A DNA stretch of 64,000 bases from Flavobacterium sp. N1994 (GTDB taxonomy: Bacteria > Bacteroidota > Bacteroidia > Flavobacteriales > Flavobacteriaceae): NCBI RefSeq assembly GCF_025947145.1, contig NZ_CP109999.1, forward strand, positions 3,162,001 through 3,226,000, in the 5' to 3' direction. Shown piece by piece: positions 45,308-54,611 of the stretch. The notes beneath the pieces were generated by a model. That model was not told the DNA's origin, did no database searches, and saw only the letters and a list, made by a program, of their open reading frames with translations. Made by a program: the position numbers and the translations under genes. How positions within the stretch are numbered: position 1 is the first letter of the stretch; every line of letters begins with the position of its first letter.

Positions 45308-45511
45308 ATGAAAAAAAATATGGGGACAGTCGACAGACTAATCCGTGTGTTAATCGCGGTTGTAATAGCAATTTTGTATTTAACTAATGTTATAAGCGGT
45401 GTTCTGGCTTTAGTGTTAGTAGGATTGGCTATCATCTTTGTTATGACTAGTTTGCTTAGTTTTTGTCCATTATATGCTCTATTACGTATTAACACTTGTT
45501 ATAAAAAATAA
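45308..45511 (+). CDS. DUF2892 membrane protein (YgaP-like inner-membrane domain)
   Basis: 67 residues: KKNMGTVDRLIRVLIAVVIA, two membrane helices, then FCPLYALLRINTC. The family often appears fused or adjacent to rhodaneses, as here (11 bp downstream). It probably anchors or partners the rhodanese. Confidence 0.85.
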   Translation: MKKNMGTVDRLIRVLIAVVIAILYLTNVISGVLALVLVGLAIIFVMTSLLSFCPLYALLRINTCYKK

Positions 45512-45513
45512 AG

Positions 45514-45816
45514 ATGACTAATTCCTTTCAAGAGATTATCAATTCAGACAAACCAGTTTTACTCGACTTTTTTGCTACTTGGTGTGGTCCTTGCCAAATG
45601 TTAGCTCCCGTACTCAAGAACGTAAAAGATAGTTTAGGCGATCGCATTACTATCATAAAAATTGATGTCGATAAGAATCAAGAACTAGCCTCAAAATACC
45701 AAATTCGTGGCGTTCCTACGATGATGTTATTCCAAAACGGCAAATCATTATGGAGGCAATCCGGAGTTTTAACCAAAGAACAGCTAACTGAGATTATTTT
45801 GCAAAAAACCAATTAA
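45514..45816 (+). CDS. thioredoxin
   Basis: 100 residues with the WCGPC active site, VLLDFFATWCGPC, and the cis-Pro loop RGVPTMMLF. Disulfide reductase in the cytoplasm. Two bases after the DUF2892 gene; it could recycle the rhodanese or other redox partners of the operon. Confidence 0.93.
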   Translation: MTNSFQEIINSDKPVLLDFFATWCGPCQMLAPVLKNVKDSLGDRITIIKIDVDKNQELASKYQIRGVPTMMLFQNGKSLWRQSGVLTKEQLTEIILQKTN

Positions 45817-45835
45817 TAAGTTGTAAATTCACTTT

Positions 45836-46342
45836 ATGAAACAACTAAAATCTACTCTAATCATTATTTCATTGTTACTAATCCAATCCACATTCGCATG
45901 TGAATGTGATTCTAAAGGCGATTTTTTGAAAGTGGCCAACAAAACACCATTTGTGGCATTAGTAAAAGTGACTAAATATTTAACCTTCAAAGACATTTAT
46001 AAAGAGAAAATGCCCATGTCAATGGAAGTTGAAGTTAAAGCAATATACAAGGGAAAAGAAACTCGAAAAAAAATTACCGTTTGGGGCGACAACGGAATAT
46101 TATGCAGACCCTATCTTTCAAAATTCAAAATAGGCAACTATTACGTGATTGCTTTTTATAATGGTGAGGGAGGCTCAAGAGGATTCGGAAGTAGTGAGAA
46201 AACAACAGATTATTGTATTTCAGTTTGTGGCGAATATTGGTTGGATGCCAACAAAAAAAACAAAACGGCAGTAAGTTCCACTACTGAATACCAAACGCAT
46301 TTTAATCTGAAAGAGTTAAAGTCTAAGCTTGCTATACATTAA
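45836..46342 (+). CDS. exported TIMP/netrin-like domain protein
   Basis: 168 residues: signal peptide ending at STFA, followed by CECD at the mature N-terminus, as in tissue-inhibitor-of-metalloprotease-like proteins. A beta-barrel pattern (VALVKVTKYL, EVEVKAIYKG, KKITVWGD) and further Cys (GILCRPY, YCISVCGEYW) follow. Target unknown. It is 19 bp after thioredoxin; a terminator follows. Confidence 0.7.
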   Translation: MKQLKSTLIIISLLLIQSTFACECDSKGDFLKVANKTPFVALVKVTKYLTFKDIYKEKMPMSMEVEVKAIYKGKETRKKITVWGDNGILCRPYLSKFKIGNYYVIAFYNGEGGSRGFGSSEKTTDYCISVCGEYWLDANKKNKTAVSSTTEYQTHFNLKELKSKLAIH

Positions 46343-46346
46343 AAAC

Positions 46347-46380
46347 AAAAGCCAATCATTTCTATAACAATTGGCTTTTT
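46347..46380. terminator. bidirectional terminator
   Basis: AAAAGCCAAT (46347-46356) pairs with ATTGGCTTTT (46370-46379). Lies between the convergent TIMP-like gene and the Fnr-type regulator gene. Confidence 0.8.
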
Positions 46381-46401
46381 ATACAAACACTAAGTGGTAT
46401 T

Positions 46402-47082
46402 TTAATTCCCCATTCGGATAAGCTTATTTCTTTCCGTGATAATTATCTTCTTACCCGTAAGTTCTATCAATCCCAATTTGTTGAATTCAGACAAAAGTCG
46501 GATACACGATTCAGTAGCGGTGCCTATCATTCCGGCAATTTCTTCTCGAGAAAGTTGCAATTTAAGAGAGCCATCTTCTTGTTTTCCAAAATTATCTTCT
46601 AAATAAATTAAAGTCAGTGCCAATCTTTCTTTTACTGATTTTTGCGCCATATTGACCATAATATCATCCGCGTCTTTTAAGTCTCCACAGATGGTCTTCA
46701 TCACATTCATCGAAAATTTATTGTTGCTATCAAAGAAACCAAGGATTTCATTTTTAGGGATGAAACACACTTGCATGTCTTCAAGGGCTACCGCAGTTAA
46801 GTTGGCTGGCTCATCGCTAATCATAGAACGTTGCCCTAATAATTCTCCTTTTTTTACCAATTTTACGATTTGGTCTTTTCCATTCGGACTCAATTTCGAC
46901 ATTTTACAAACGCCATCTTTCACACAAAAAACCCCGTGAATGGTTTCGCCCTCTTCAAAAATGGTTTCGCCTTTACGAACTATTTTAGAAGTTTTACAAT
47001 CGGCAATTTTAAGTAATTCGTCTTTGTTTAAAGCTTTTAGAGAACTTAATTCCCTAACGATACACTGTTCACACTTACTCAT
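46402..47082 (-). CDS. Crp/Fnr-family regulator with N-terminal CxxC
   Basis: 226 residues. N-terminus MSKCEQCIVREL with CxxC and a further Cys near 29; a cNMP-type barrel (GETIFEEGETIHGVFCVKDG, NGKDQIVKLVKKGELLGQRS); HTH LSREEIAGMIGTATESCIRLLSEF. The Cys placement resembles FNR-type Fe-S sensors, so oxygen sensing is plausible but the fourth ligand is unclear. It is divergent from the cbb3 operon; the shared palindrome ATGATAAAAATCAT lies near the -33 position of its own promoter, so it may repress itself while ccoI is activated. Confidence 0.87.
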   Translation of the reverse strand: MSKCEQCIVRELSSLKALNKDELLKIADCKTSKIVRKGETIFEEGETIHGVFCVKDGVCKMSKLSPNGKDQIVKLVKKGELLGQRSMISDEPANLTAVALEDMQVCFIPKNEILGFFDSNNKFSMNVMKTICGDLKDADDIMVNMAQKSVKERLALTLIYLEDNFGKQEDGSLKLQLSREEIAGMIGTATESCIRLLSEFNKLGLIELTGKKIIITERNKLIRMGN

Positions 47083-47104
47083 AAATTAGGATATTATAGG
47101 TACG

Positions 47105-47166
47105 CAAATTTACATCTTTTATATGATAAAAATCATATTTTAGTTAACAACTGTTCATCAATTTTG
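47105..47166. promoter_or_regulatory. divergent promoter with Crp/Fnr-type operator
   Basis: Palindrome ATGATAAAAATCAT at 47123-47136. Rightward -7 box CAATTTTG (one mismatch) ends at 47166, 36.5 bp from the centre: activation geometry for ccoI. Leftward -7 box TAAATTTG (minus strand, 47105-47112) lies 24.5 bp from the centre: the operator would cover the -33 region of the regulator gene. Confidence 0.7.
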
Positions 47167-47177
47167 TATCAGGTAAA

Positions 47178-49571
47178 ATGAGCAAAGTTATGGACACATC
47201 AAAATGTTTCCATTGTGGTTTAGATATTGTAAAAGAAGAGGAAATCTTGTTTGATGACAAGGAGTTTTGTTGCAACGGATGTAAAACCGTGTACGAAATT
47301 TTCAGCATCAATGATTTAACCTGCTATTACGATTTTGAGAAATCACCTGGAGCAACCCCACAAGAGATTAAAGGCAAATATGATTTTTTAGACAATGAAA
47401 CGATTATTACAAAACTTCTCGAATTTCAGGAAGAAAACACCGCTATTGTTTCACTTAATATTCCTCACATTCATTGTAGTTCGTGTATTTGGATTTTGGA
47501 AAATCTACAGCGTCTTCAAGCGGGAATAACAGCATCGCAAGTCAACTTCCCCGAAAAAAGAGTTCGAATCACTTTCAATCCAGAAATCGTTTCGTTAAAA
47601 GCCATCGTCAATTTATTGAGCTCCATTGGCTACGAACCTTATATTAGTTTAGAAAATTACGAAACCGGCAAGATTAAAACCGATAGAAGTCTGACCTATA
47701 AACTAGGCGTAGCATTCTTCTGTTTTGGGAATATCATGTTGCTTTCCTTTCCCGAGTATTTTGAAGTGAATGAATTTTGGCTCGACCAATACCGAGGCTT
47801 TTTCCGTTGGCTGATTTTTGCATTATCACTACCTAGTTTCTTGTATTCAGCTAGTGGGTATTATGTGGCAGCTTATAAAAGTATCAAAACCAAAATGCTC
47901 AACATCGAAATTCCTATTGCTTTAGGAATCGTAGTCATGTTTGTGCGAAGTACGGTTGACATCCTAATGAACTATGGTTCTGGTTTCTTCGATAGCTTAA
48001 CGGGCTTAATTTTCTTTATGTTATTAGGCAAAATGTTCCAAATCAAAACTTATAGCTTCTTGAGTTTTGAAAGAGATTTTAAATCCTATTTCCCTATTGC
48101 GATTACCAAAATTAGGGATGACTTTTCAGAAGAAAGTGTTCCGATTTATGATATCAAAAAAGGGGATAGACTGCTTATCAGAAACCAAGAATTACTTCCG
48201 GTAGATGGGATTTTAATTTCAGATAAAGCCGAGATTGATTATAGTTTTGTTACTGGGGAAGCCATTCCGATAACCAAGAAATCAGGAGATAAAGTTTATG
48301 CAGGAGGAAAGCAAGTAGGGAAAGTCATTGAAATGGAAGTACTGCATTCGGTTTCCCAAAGTTACCTAACCCAATTGTGGAGCAACGATGTTTTCCAAAA
48401 AAATGTAGAACAAAAACACAAAACCATTACCGACAAAATCAGCCGTTATTTTACGCCTATCCTTTTATTAATTGCCTTTGCTGGTTTTGGGTATTGGGTT
48501 TTTAAAGATATCAATACAGCTTTCAATGTATTCACTGCGGTTTTAATTGTGGCTTGTCCTTGTGCACTAGCTTTAACGGCGCCCTTTACTTTTGGGAATG
48601 TGTTGCGGATTTTAGGGAAAAAGAAATTCTACCTCAAAAACGCCATTGTTATCGAGCAATTAGCCAAAGTAAACACCATCGTTTTTGATAAAACAGGTAC
48701 GATTACTACCAACAAGAAATCGAATATCTCTTATGAAGGTAAAGCACTTTCCGAAGAGTATGAGATGCTGCTAAAAAACACCCTTAGAGCTTCAAACCAT
48801 CCTTTGAGCCGAATGTTATACAACCACTTGCCCGAATCAGGAAGAGTAAAAGTCACCCATTTTGAAGAACTTACAGGGAAAGGAATAAAAGCACAAGTAG
48901 GCGATTTTCATGTTACCATTGGCTCAGCGGCATTTTTAGGAGTCAAAGACGAAAATAGCATTCAGCAAACCACGGTACATATTAAGGTAGACGATACTTA
49001 CTATGGTAAATACATTTTTAATAATGAATATCGTGAGGGACTTTCCACCCTTTTCAAAACCTTGAGTGCTACCTATGAAATCAAAGTTTTATCAGGAGAC
49101 AACGAAGGGGAGCAGGCCATATTAGAACAACTGTTGCCTAAAGGAACCGAATTAATATTCAACCAAAAACCGGAACAGAAATTAGAGTTTATCAAAACCC
49201 TTCAAGAGCAAGGTAAAAATGTGATGATGGTAGGCGATGGATTAAATGATGCTGGAGCTTTAGCACAAAGTAATGTTGGGATTTCCATCTCTGAAAATGT
49301 CAATGTGTTTTCACCTGCTTGCGACGCTATTTTGGATGCAGGGGAGTTTCAAAAACTAGGCTACTTTTTGCAACTCTCTAAAAAAGCGATTACCACCATT
49401 AAGATGAGTTTTACACTCTCCTTATTATATAATGTAGTCGGATTGTCGTTTGCTGTAACTGGAAATTTACTGCCTTTAGTTGCGGCCATCATTATGCCAT
49501 TGAGTACCATTACTATAGTCAGTTTTGTAACCTTGATGAGTAATTATTATGCTAAAAAAACTAAAATATAA
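47178..49571 (+). CDS. ccoI: cation-transporting P-type ATPase of the CcoI/FixI type
   Basis: 797 residues (or 793 from the ATG at 47190, which leaves a longer leader after the inferred promoter). N-terminal zinc-ribbon-like segment CFHCG...FCCNGCKTVYEIF, an HMA-type domain with IHCSSCIW, membrane helices, the CPC motif in VACPCALALTAPF, DKTGT phosphorylation site and GDGLNDAGAL. It supplies copper for cbb3 oxidase assembly. First gene of the cbb3 cluster. Confidence 0.92.
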   Translation: MSKVMDTSKCFHCGLDIVKEEEILFDDKEFCCNGCKTVYEIFSINDLTCYYDFEKSPGATPQEIKGKYDFLDNETIITKLLEFQEENTAIVSLNIPHIHCSSCIWILENLQRLQAGITASQVNFPEKRVRITFNPEIVSLKAIVNLLSSIGYEPYISLENYETGKIKTDRSLTYKLGVAFFCFGNIMLLSFPEYFEVNEFWLDQYRGFFRWLIFALSLPSFLYSASGYYVAAYKSIKTKMLNIEIPIALGIVVMFVRSTVDILMNYGSGFFDSLTGLIFFMLLGKMFQIKTYSFLSFERDFKSYFPIAITKIRDDFSEESVPIYDIKKGDRLLIRNQELLPVDGILISDKAEIDYSFVTGEAIPITKKSGDKVYAGGKQVGKVIEMEVLHSVSQSYLTQLWSNDVFQKNVEQKHKTITDKISRYFTPILLLIAFAGFGYWVFKDINTAFNVFTAVLIVACPCALALTAPFTFGNVLRILGKKKFYLKNAIVIEQLAKVNTIVFDKTGTITTNKKSNISYEGKALSEEYEMLLKNTLRASNHPLSRMLYNHLPESGRVKVTHFEELTGKGIKAQVGDFHVTIGSAAFLGVKDENSIQQTTVHIKVDDTYYGKYIFNNEYREGLSTLFKTLSATYEIKVLSGDNEGEQAILEQLLPKGTELIFNQKPEQKLEFIKTLQEQGKNVMMVGDGLNDAGALAQSNVGISISENVNVFSPACDAILDAGEFQKLGYFLQLSKKAITTIKMSFTLSLLYNVVGLSFAVTGNLLPLVAAIIMPLSTITIVSFVTLMSNYYAKKTKI

Positions 49572-49596
49572 CCCCAAAGCCGAAACCTTTTGGAGT

Positions 49597-49640
49597 ATGA
49601 CAAATGTCATATTTTTTAAGAATTTCCTACAGTAGCTTTG
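49597..49640 (+). promoter_or_regulatory. Crp/Fnr-type operator and promoter for ccoS-ccoNO
   Basis: Perfect palindrome ATGACAAATGTCAT at 49597-49610 and a -7 box TAGCTTTG ending at 49640, 36.5 bp from the centre. This gives the oxidase structural genes their own promoter separate from ccoI. Confidence 0.75.
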
Positions 49641-49658
49641 TTAACACAAATTTAAGGT

Positions 49659-49850
49659 ATGAGTGTCATTTATTTATTAATCTCCATCAGTATTCTAGTA
49701 GCCATCTGCTTTTTTATTGCCTTCATCAAGGCGGTTAGAAGTGGCCAATATGATGATGACTACACGCCGTCTGTCAGAATGCTCTTTGACGACGAACTCA
49801 AAATAGAAAAACCAAAATCAGTACAAACCAAAATAGAAAAACAAATTTAA
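49659..49850 (+). CDS. ccoS: cbb3 oxidase assembly protein CcoS
   Basis: 63 residues: one membrane helix (VIYLLISISILVAICFFIAF) followed by AVRSGQYDDDYTPSVRMLFDDE, the CcoS signature. Needed for cofactor insertion into CcoN. Two bases before ccoNO. Confidence 0.92.
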   Translation: MSVIYLLISISILVAICFFIAFIKAVRSGQYDDDYTPSVRMLFDDELKIEKPKSVQTKIEKQI

Positions 49851-49852
49851 TT

Positions 49853-52042
49853 ATGGAAATGCAACAATTTTATTACGACAACAAAATTGTAAAAAAGTTC
49901 CTTTACGCTACCATACTCTTTGGTGTCGTGGGAATGTTAGTAGGGCTAATTCTAGCTCTTATGTTTCTTTTTCCAAACATGACCGAAGGAATTTCCTGGT
50001 TGAGCTTTGGTAGATTGAGACCTTTACATACCAATGCTGTAATCTTCGCTTTCGTAGGAAACTCTATGTTTGCGGGGGTTTATTATTCTTTACAGCGATT
50101 ACTAAAAGCCAGAATGTTTAGTGACTTCTTAAGTAACGTACATTTCTGGGGATGGCAATTAATCATTGTCGCTGCAGCGATTTCACTGCCTTTAGGAATC
50201 ACTACTTCTAAAGAGTATGCCGAATTAGAATGGCCTATAGATATTGCTATAGCTTTAATTTGGGTAGTCTTTGGAATCAACATGATTGGAACAATTCTGA
50301 AACGTAGAGAACGTCATCTATATGTTGCCATTTGGTTCTACATTGCGACTTTTGTTACGGTAGCTGTTTTACACATTTTCAACAGTTTAGAATTACCAGT
50401 TACGGCTTTAAAAAGTTACTCTGTTTACGCTGGAGTTCAAGATGCTTTAGTACAATGGTGGTACGGACATAATGCCGTGGCATTCTTCCTTACAACACCA
50501 TTCCTAGGATTGATGTACTACTTCGTCCCAAAAGCAGCTAACCGTCCGGTATATTCTTACCGATTGTCAATTGTACACTTTTGGTCTTTAATCTTTATTT
50601 ATATCTGGGCTGGACCTCACCACTTGTTGTATTCTGCTTTACCCAACTGGGCACAAAACTTAGGAGTTGTGTTCTCTATCATGTTGATTGCTCCATCTTG
50701 GGGAGGTATGATTAATGGATTACTTACTTTAAGAGGAGTTTGGGACAAAGTAAGAGAAGAACCTATTTTGAAATTCTTCGTGGTAGCCGTTACCGGTTAT
50801 GGTATGGCCACTTTTGAAGGACCAATGTTGTCTCTTAAAAATGTAAACGCTATTGCACACTATACCGACTGGATTATTGCACACGTTCACGTGGGAGCTT
50901 TAGCTTGGAACGGATTTATGGCATTTGGTATGATTTATTGGTTGATCCCAAGAATGACGAAAGGACCTTTGTTCTCTAAAAAATTAGCCAACTTCCATTT
51001 CTGGATTGGTACTTTAGGGATTATCTTGTATACCCTTCCAATGTATGTAGCTGGATTTACGCAAGCTTCTATGTGGAAACAATTCAACCCAGATGGAACG
51101 TTAACTTATGGTAACTTCCTGGAAACCGTTAAAGAAATCATGCCAATGTATGCCATGAGAGCGGTGGGTGGTACTTTATATTTAGTGGGAATGTTAGTAT
51201 TGGTTTACAATATTATCAGAACCGTACGTGCTAACGCAGCGGTAGAAGATGAATTAGCAGAAGCTCCTGAATTACAAAGAATCAGCAGTGCTAGAATGAA
51301 AGGCGAGAAATACCACTCCTGGTTAGAAAGAAGACCAATACAATTAACCATTTTTGCGGTTATTGCGATTCTTATCGGTGGAATTATCCAAATCGTTCCA
51401 ACCATCATGGTAAAATCAAATATCCCAACTATTGCTAGTGTGAAACCTTATTCTCCACTAGAACTAGAAGGTCGTGACTTGTACATCCGTGAAGGTTGTG
51501 TGGGTTGTCACTCTCAATCAGTTCGTCCATTTAGAAGTGAAGTGGAACGTTATGGACCACAATCTAAAGCTGGTGAATTTGTTTACGATCACCCATTCCT
51601 TTGGGGGTCTAAACGTACGGGTCCAGACTTGTTAAGAGTAGGTGGAAAATACAATGATAGCTGGCATTTTAACCACATGTGGAGTCCACAAAGTATTTCT
51701 GCGGGTTCTATTATGCCAAGTTACCAATGGCTATTCGATAACAAACCTTTGAATATATCGTTGACTGAGAAAAAAATGAAAGTGATGGCTACTCTTGGTG
51801 TTCCTTATACGGATGCCGATATTGCTAACGCTCAAAAGAACTTAAGAGCGCAAGCCCTTACAATTGAAGAGAACTTGAAACAAGATCCTGATTTTGTAAA
51901 AAGTTATGAGGACAGCAAGCATAAAGCAGCTGCTAAAGGAGAAGCTTTTGTTCCTATGAACGAAAGAGAGATAGTAGCTTTGATAGCTTATCTTCAAAGA
52001 TTAGGTACCGATATTAAAGTAAAAGAAACCGCTAAAAACTAA
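49853..52042 (+). CDS. ccoNO: cbb3-type cytochrome c oxidase, fused CcoN-CcoO subunit
   Basis: 729 residues. The N-terminal ~470 residues are CcoN: low-spin haem His in HTNAVIFAF, CuB/haem region WWYGHNAVAFFLTTPF, YIWAGPHHLLYSALP and HVHVGALAWNGF. The rest is CcoO: one membrane helix then a mono-haem domain with GCVGCHSQSVRPFRSE. In proteobacteria these are two genes; the fusion is usual in Bacteroidota. High-affinity terminal oxidase of micro-oxic respiration. Confidence 0.93.
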   Translation: MEMQQFYYDNKIVKKFLYATILFGVVGMLVGLILALMFLFPNMTEGISWLSFGRLRPLHTNAVIFAFVGNSMFAGVYYSLQRLLKARMFSDFLSNVHFWGWQLIIVAAAISLPLGITTSKEYAELEWPIDIAIALIWVVFGINMIGTILKRRERHLYVAIWFYIATFVTVAVLHIFNSLELPVTALKSYSVYAGVQDALVQWWYGHNAVAFFLTTPFLGLMYYFVPKAANRPVYSYRLSIVHFWSLIFIYIWAGPHHLLYSALPNWAQNLGVVFSIMLIAPSWGGMINGLLTLRGVWDKVREEPILKFFVVAVTGYGMATFEGPMLSLKNVNAIAHYTDWIIAHVHVGALAWNGFMAFGMIYWLIPRMTKGPLFSKKLANFHFWIGTLGIILYTLPMYVAGFTQASMWKQFNPDGTLTYGNFLETVKEIMPMYAMRAVGGTLYLVGMLVLVYNIIRTVRANAAVEDELAEAPELQRISSARMKGEKYHSWLERRPIQLTIFAVIAILIGGIIQIVPTIMVKSNIPTIASVKPYSPLELEGRDLYIREGCVGCHSQSVRPFRSEVERYGPQSKAGEFVYDHPFLWGSKRTGPDLLRVGGKYNDSWHFNHMWSPQSISAGSIMPSYQWLFDNKPLNISLTEKKMKVMATLGVPYTDADIANAQKNLRAQALTIEENLKQDPDFVKSYEDSKHKAAAKGEAFVPMNEREIVALIAYLQRLGTDIKVKETAKN

Positions 52043-52046
52043 CGCC

Positions 52047-52214
52047 ATGTTCGAACAAATCAAACATAATATGGAAACCATCGCGGGAGTTGCGATTTAT
52101 CCAATAGTGTCTTTATTAATCTTCTTTTTCTTCTTCGTAGGATTAGGTCTTTGGGTGTACTCCTATAAGAAAGAAAAAATCAAAGAGTTAAGTCAACTTC
52201 CATTAAACGATTAA
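52047..52214 (+). CDS. ccoQ: CcoQ-like small subunit of cbb3 oxidase
   Basis: 55 residues: MFEQIKHNMETIAGVAIYPI, then one membrane helix (about 18-40) and a charged tail KKEKIKELSQLPLND. The size, single helix, acidic-to-basic tail and position between ccoNO and ccoP identify it. Starts 4 bp after ccoNO. Confidence 0.8.
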   Translation: MFEQIKHNMETIAGVAIYPIVSLLIFFFFFVGLGLWVYSYKKEKIKELSQLPLND

Positions 52215-52243
52215 AACCAAACTATAATTTTAAATAGTAAAAA

Positions 52244-53170
52244 ATGAAAAAATTAATCCCAGTATACGTTCGAATTCCCCTTATATTCTTTACAGTTTTC
52301 GGGGCGATGGAGTATTTCATAGACTCAGGCGACCGTCCTGCTTTTATCAAGTACCCAATGATTATGGTGTTCCTAGCCGTGTTTCTATTCCTTTTGATAG
52401 CTATAGAAATCACCATGAGTGCCGTAAACAATGTGACTTATCATATGCTTACAGAAGAACAGAAAAAAGTAGTTGATAATGTCAATACCCTTAACATTAA
52501 AGATGCGGAGTGGTATAAAAAACTAATGCAAATGTTAACTCGTACTACTCCAATGGAGAGCGAAACCGATATTTTGCTAAATCACGACTACGATGGTATT
52601 AAAGAACTAGATAACAAATTACCGCCATGGTGGGTGTATTTGTTCTTAGGTTGTATCGGTTTTGCGGCTGTTTATTTGGTTCGATTTGAAATCATGGGAG
52701 GTGACAATCAAGAAATGGAGCTTAAAAAAGAAATGGCTCAAGCTAAGATTGATGTTGCCAATTACATGAAAACGGCTCCTGATTTGATGGACGAAAAAAC
52801 AGTAACCTTACTTACAGACAAAGGGTCATTAGCAGAAGGGAAAACCATATTCATGACCAACTGTGTGGCTTGTCACCGTGCGGATGCTGGAGGACAAATT
52901 GGACCTAACTTAACCGACGATCATTGGATTTTAGGTGGTGGAATCAAAAATGTATTCCATACTATTACTAATGGAGGACGTGACGGAAAAGGAATGGTGT
53001 CATGGAAAACCAATGGTATGAAACCAAAAGACATCCAAAAAGTAGCCAGTTATGTGTTGTCCTTACAAGGCAGTAATCCTCCAAATCCAAAAGCTCCAGA
53101 CGGAGAAGTATGGGTAGACGAGGCTGCAAAAGCCACAGTTAAAGCGGATAGTACACAAGTAAAAAAATAA
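52244..53170 (+). CDS. ccoP: cbb3 oxidase cytochrome c subunit CcoP
   Basis: 308 residues. Two N-terminal helices (about 5-22 and 36-58), a helix around 130-148 after the CcoP N-domain motif LDNKLPPWWVYLFLG, and a single cytochrome c domain with CVACHRADAGGQIGPNL. Only one CxxCH is present, versus two in proteobacterial CcoP. Delivers electrons to the CcoO haem. Confidence 0.9.
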   Translation: MKKLIPVYVRIPLIFFTVFGAMEYFIDSGDRPAFIKYPMIMVFLAVFLFLLIAIEITMSAVNNVTYHMLTEEQKKVVDNVNTLNIKDAEWYKKLMQMLTRTTPMESETDILLNHDYDGIKELDNKLPPWWVYLFLGCIGFAAVYLVRFEIMGGDNQEMELKKEMAQAKIDVANYMKTAPDLMDEKTVTLLTDKGSLAEGKTIFMTNCVACHRADAGGQIGPNLTDDHWILGGGIKNVFHTITNGGRDGKGMVSWKTNGMKPKDIQKVASYVLSLQGSNPPNPKAPDGEVWVDEAAKATVKADSTQVKK

Positions 53171-53174
53171 AACA

Positions 53175-54593
53175 ATGTCAAATTTACCGGACGAAGCCTT
53201 TAGAGATACCATTGGAACGATTGATGAAGCAGGGCATAGGAAGTTTATTTTTCCTAAAAAACCTTCAGGTAAATTCTATGAATACCGAAAATGGGTGAGC
53301 TATTTTCTGCTCCTCGTTTTAATTGCCAATCCGTTCTTAAAAATAAATGGGAATCAGTTCATGATGTTCAACGTCTTGGAAAGACGATTCAATATTTTCG
53401 GATTCCCATTTTGGCCTCAAGATTTCTATCTCTTCGTGCTCTTTATGATTGTAGGCGTAGTCTTCGTCATCTTCTTTACCGTCATCTTTGGAAGGATATT
53501 TTGTGGATGGATTTGTCCGCAAACCATCTTTCTGGAAATGGTGTTTCGAAGAATTGAATACTGGATTGAAGGGGATAGAGGGGCTCAAATTCGCTTAAGC
53601 AAACAAGAATGGAATGCGGAGAAAATTAGAAAGAAAGGCCTTAAATGGTTTATCTTTCTCATCATTTCGTTTTTCATTGCCAATGTATTCTTAGCGTATC
53701 TAATCAGCAGTGATGAGTTGTTCCAAATGATTGAAGACGGACCAGCGACTCACATAAGCACTTTGATAGCGTTACTGATTTTTACAGGCGTGTTTTACTT
53801 CGTGTTTGTTTGGTTCCGAGAGCAAGTTTGTATTATCGCTTGTCCTTACGGCAGATTACAAGGCGTTTTATTAGACAACAAGTCCATTAATGTAGCCTAC
53901 GATTTTGTTCGTGGAGAAAAAGAAGTCGGTAGAGCCAAATTCAACAAACAAGAAGACCGAGCCGCTTCTGGAAAAGGGGATTGTATCGATTGTAAACAAT
54001 GTGTGCACGTTTGCCCAACCGGAATCGACATCAGAAACGGAACGCAACTAGAATGTGTGAATTGCACCGCTTGTATTGATGAATGTGACACTATCATGGA
54101 AGGTGTCAATTTGCCAAAAGGATTGATTCGCTATGCTTCGGAAGATGAAATTGAAAAGAAAGCGAAGTTCAAGTTCACCACAAGAATGAAAGGATACTCA
54201 GCAGTACTGTTGATCTTGATGGGAATTTTAATTGGATTACTGTTCTTACGTTCTGAAGTAGAAACCACCATTCTGAGATTACCAGGACAACTGTTTCAGC
54301 ACAAAGGAGATAACATTAGTAATATTTATACGTTCAAAATTATTAATAAAACGACTAAAGATTTTAATGACATTCATTTCAAACTGATGAACATCAAAGG
54401 AAAACTGAATGTAGTAGGCAAGCAAGATTTAAAAGTGCCGAAACAAAGCATGAGCAAAGGAACTTTGTTTATCGAAATCAATCAGTACTTGTTAGATCAT
54501 GACAGAACTAAAATTAAAATTGGAGTCTATAACGGAAATAAAAAAATCGAAACCACTTCTACTAGCTTTCTTAGTCCGAGAAGTTTTGATTAA
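53175..54593 (+). CDS. ccoG: cytochrome oxidase accessory protein CcoG (FixG/RdxA)
   Basis: 472 residues, several membrane helices and ferredoxin-like clusters: CGWICPQTIFLE, CIIACPYGRLQG, and CIDCKQCVHVCPTGIDIRNG with a second set CVNCTACIDEC. The C-terminal Ig-like FixG domain (NKTTKDFNDIHFKLM) is present. Acts as a cupric reductase in cbb3 assembly. Confidence 0.92.
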   Translation: MSNLPDEAFRDTIGTIDEAGHRKFIFPKKPSGKFYEYRKWVSYFLLLVLIANPFLKINGNQFMMFNVLERRFNIFGFPFWPQDFYLFVLFMIVGVVFVIFFTVIFGRIFCGWICPQTIFLEMVFRRIEYWIEGDRGAQIRLSKQEWNAEKIRKKGLKWFIFLIISFFIANVFLAYLISSDELFQMIEDGPATHISTLIALLIFTGVFYFVFVWFREQVCIIACPYGRLQGVLLDNKSINVAYDFVRGEKEVGRAKFNKQEDRAASGKGDCIDCKQCVHVCPTGIDIRNGTQLECVNCTACIDECDTIMEGVNLPKGLIRYASEDEIEKKAKFKFTTRMKGYSAVLLILMGILIGLLFLRSEVETTILRLPGQLFQHKGDNISNIYTFKIINKTTKDFNDIHFKLMNIKGKLNVVGKQDLKVPKQSMSKGTLFIEINQYLLDHDRTKIKIGVYNGNKKIETTSTSFLSPRSFD

Positions 54594-54611
54594 CCATAAA
54601 AAAATAACGAT

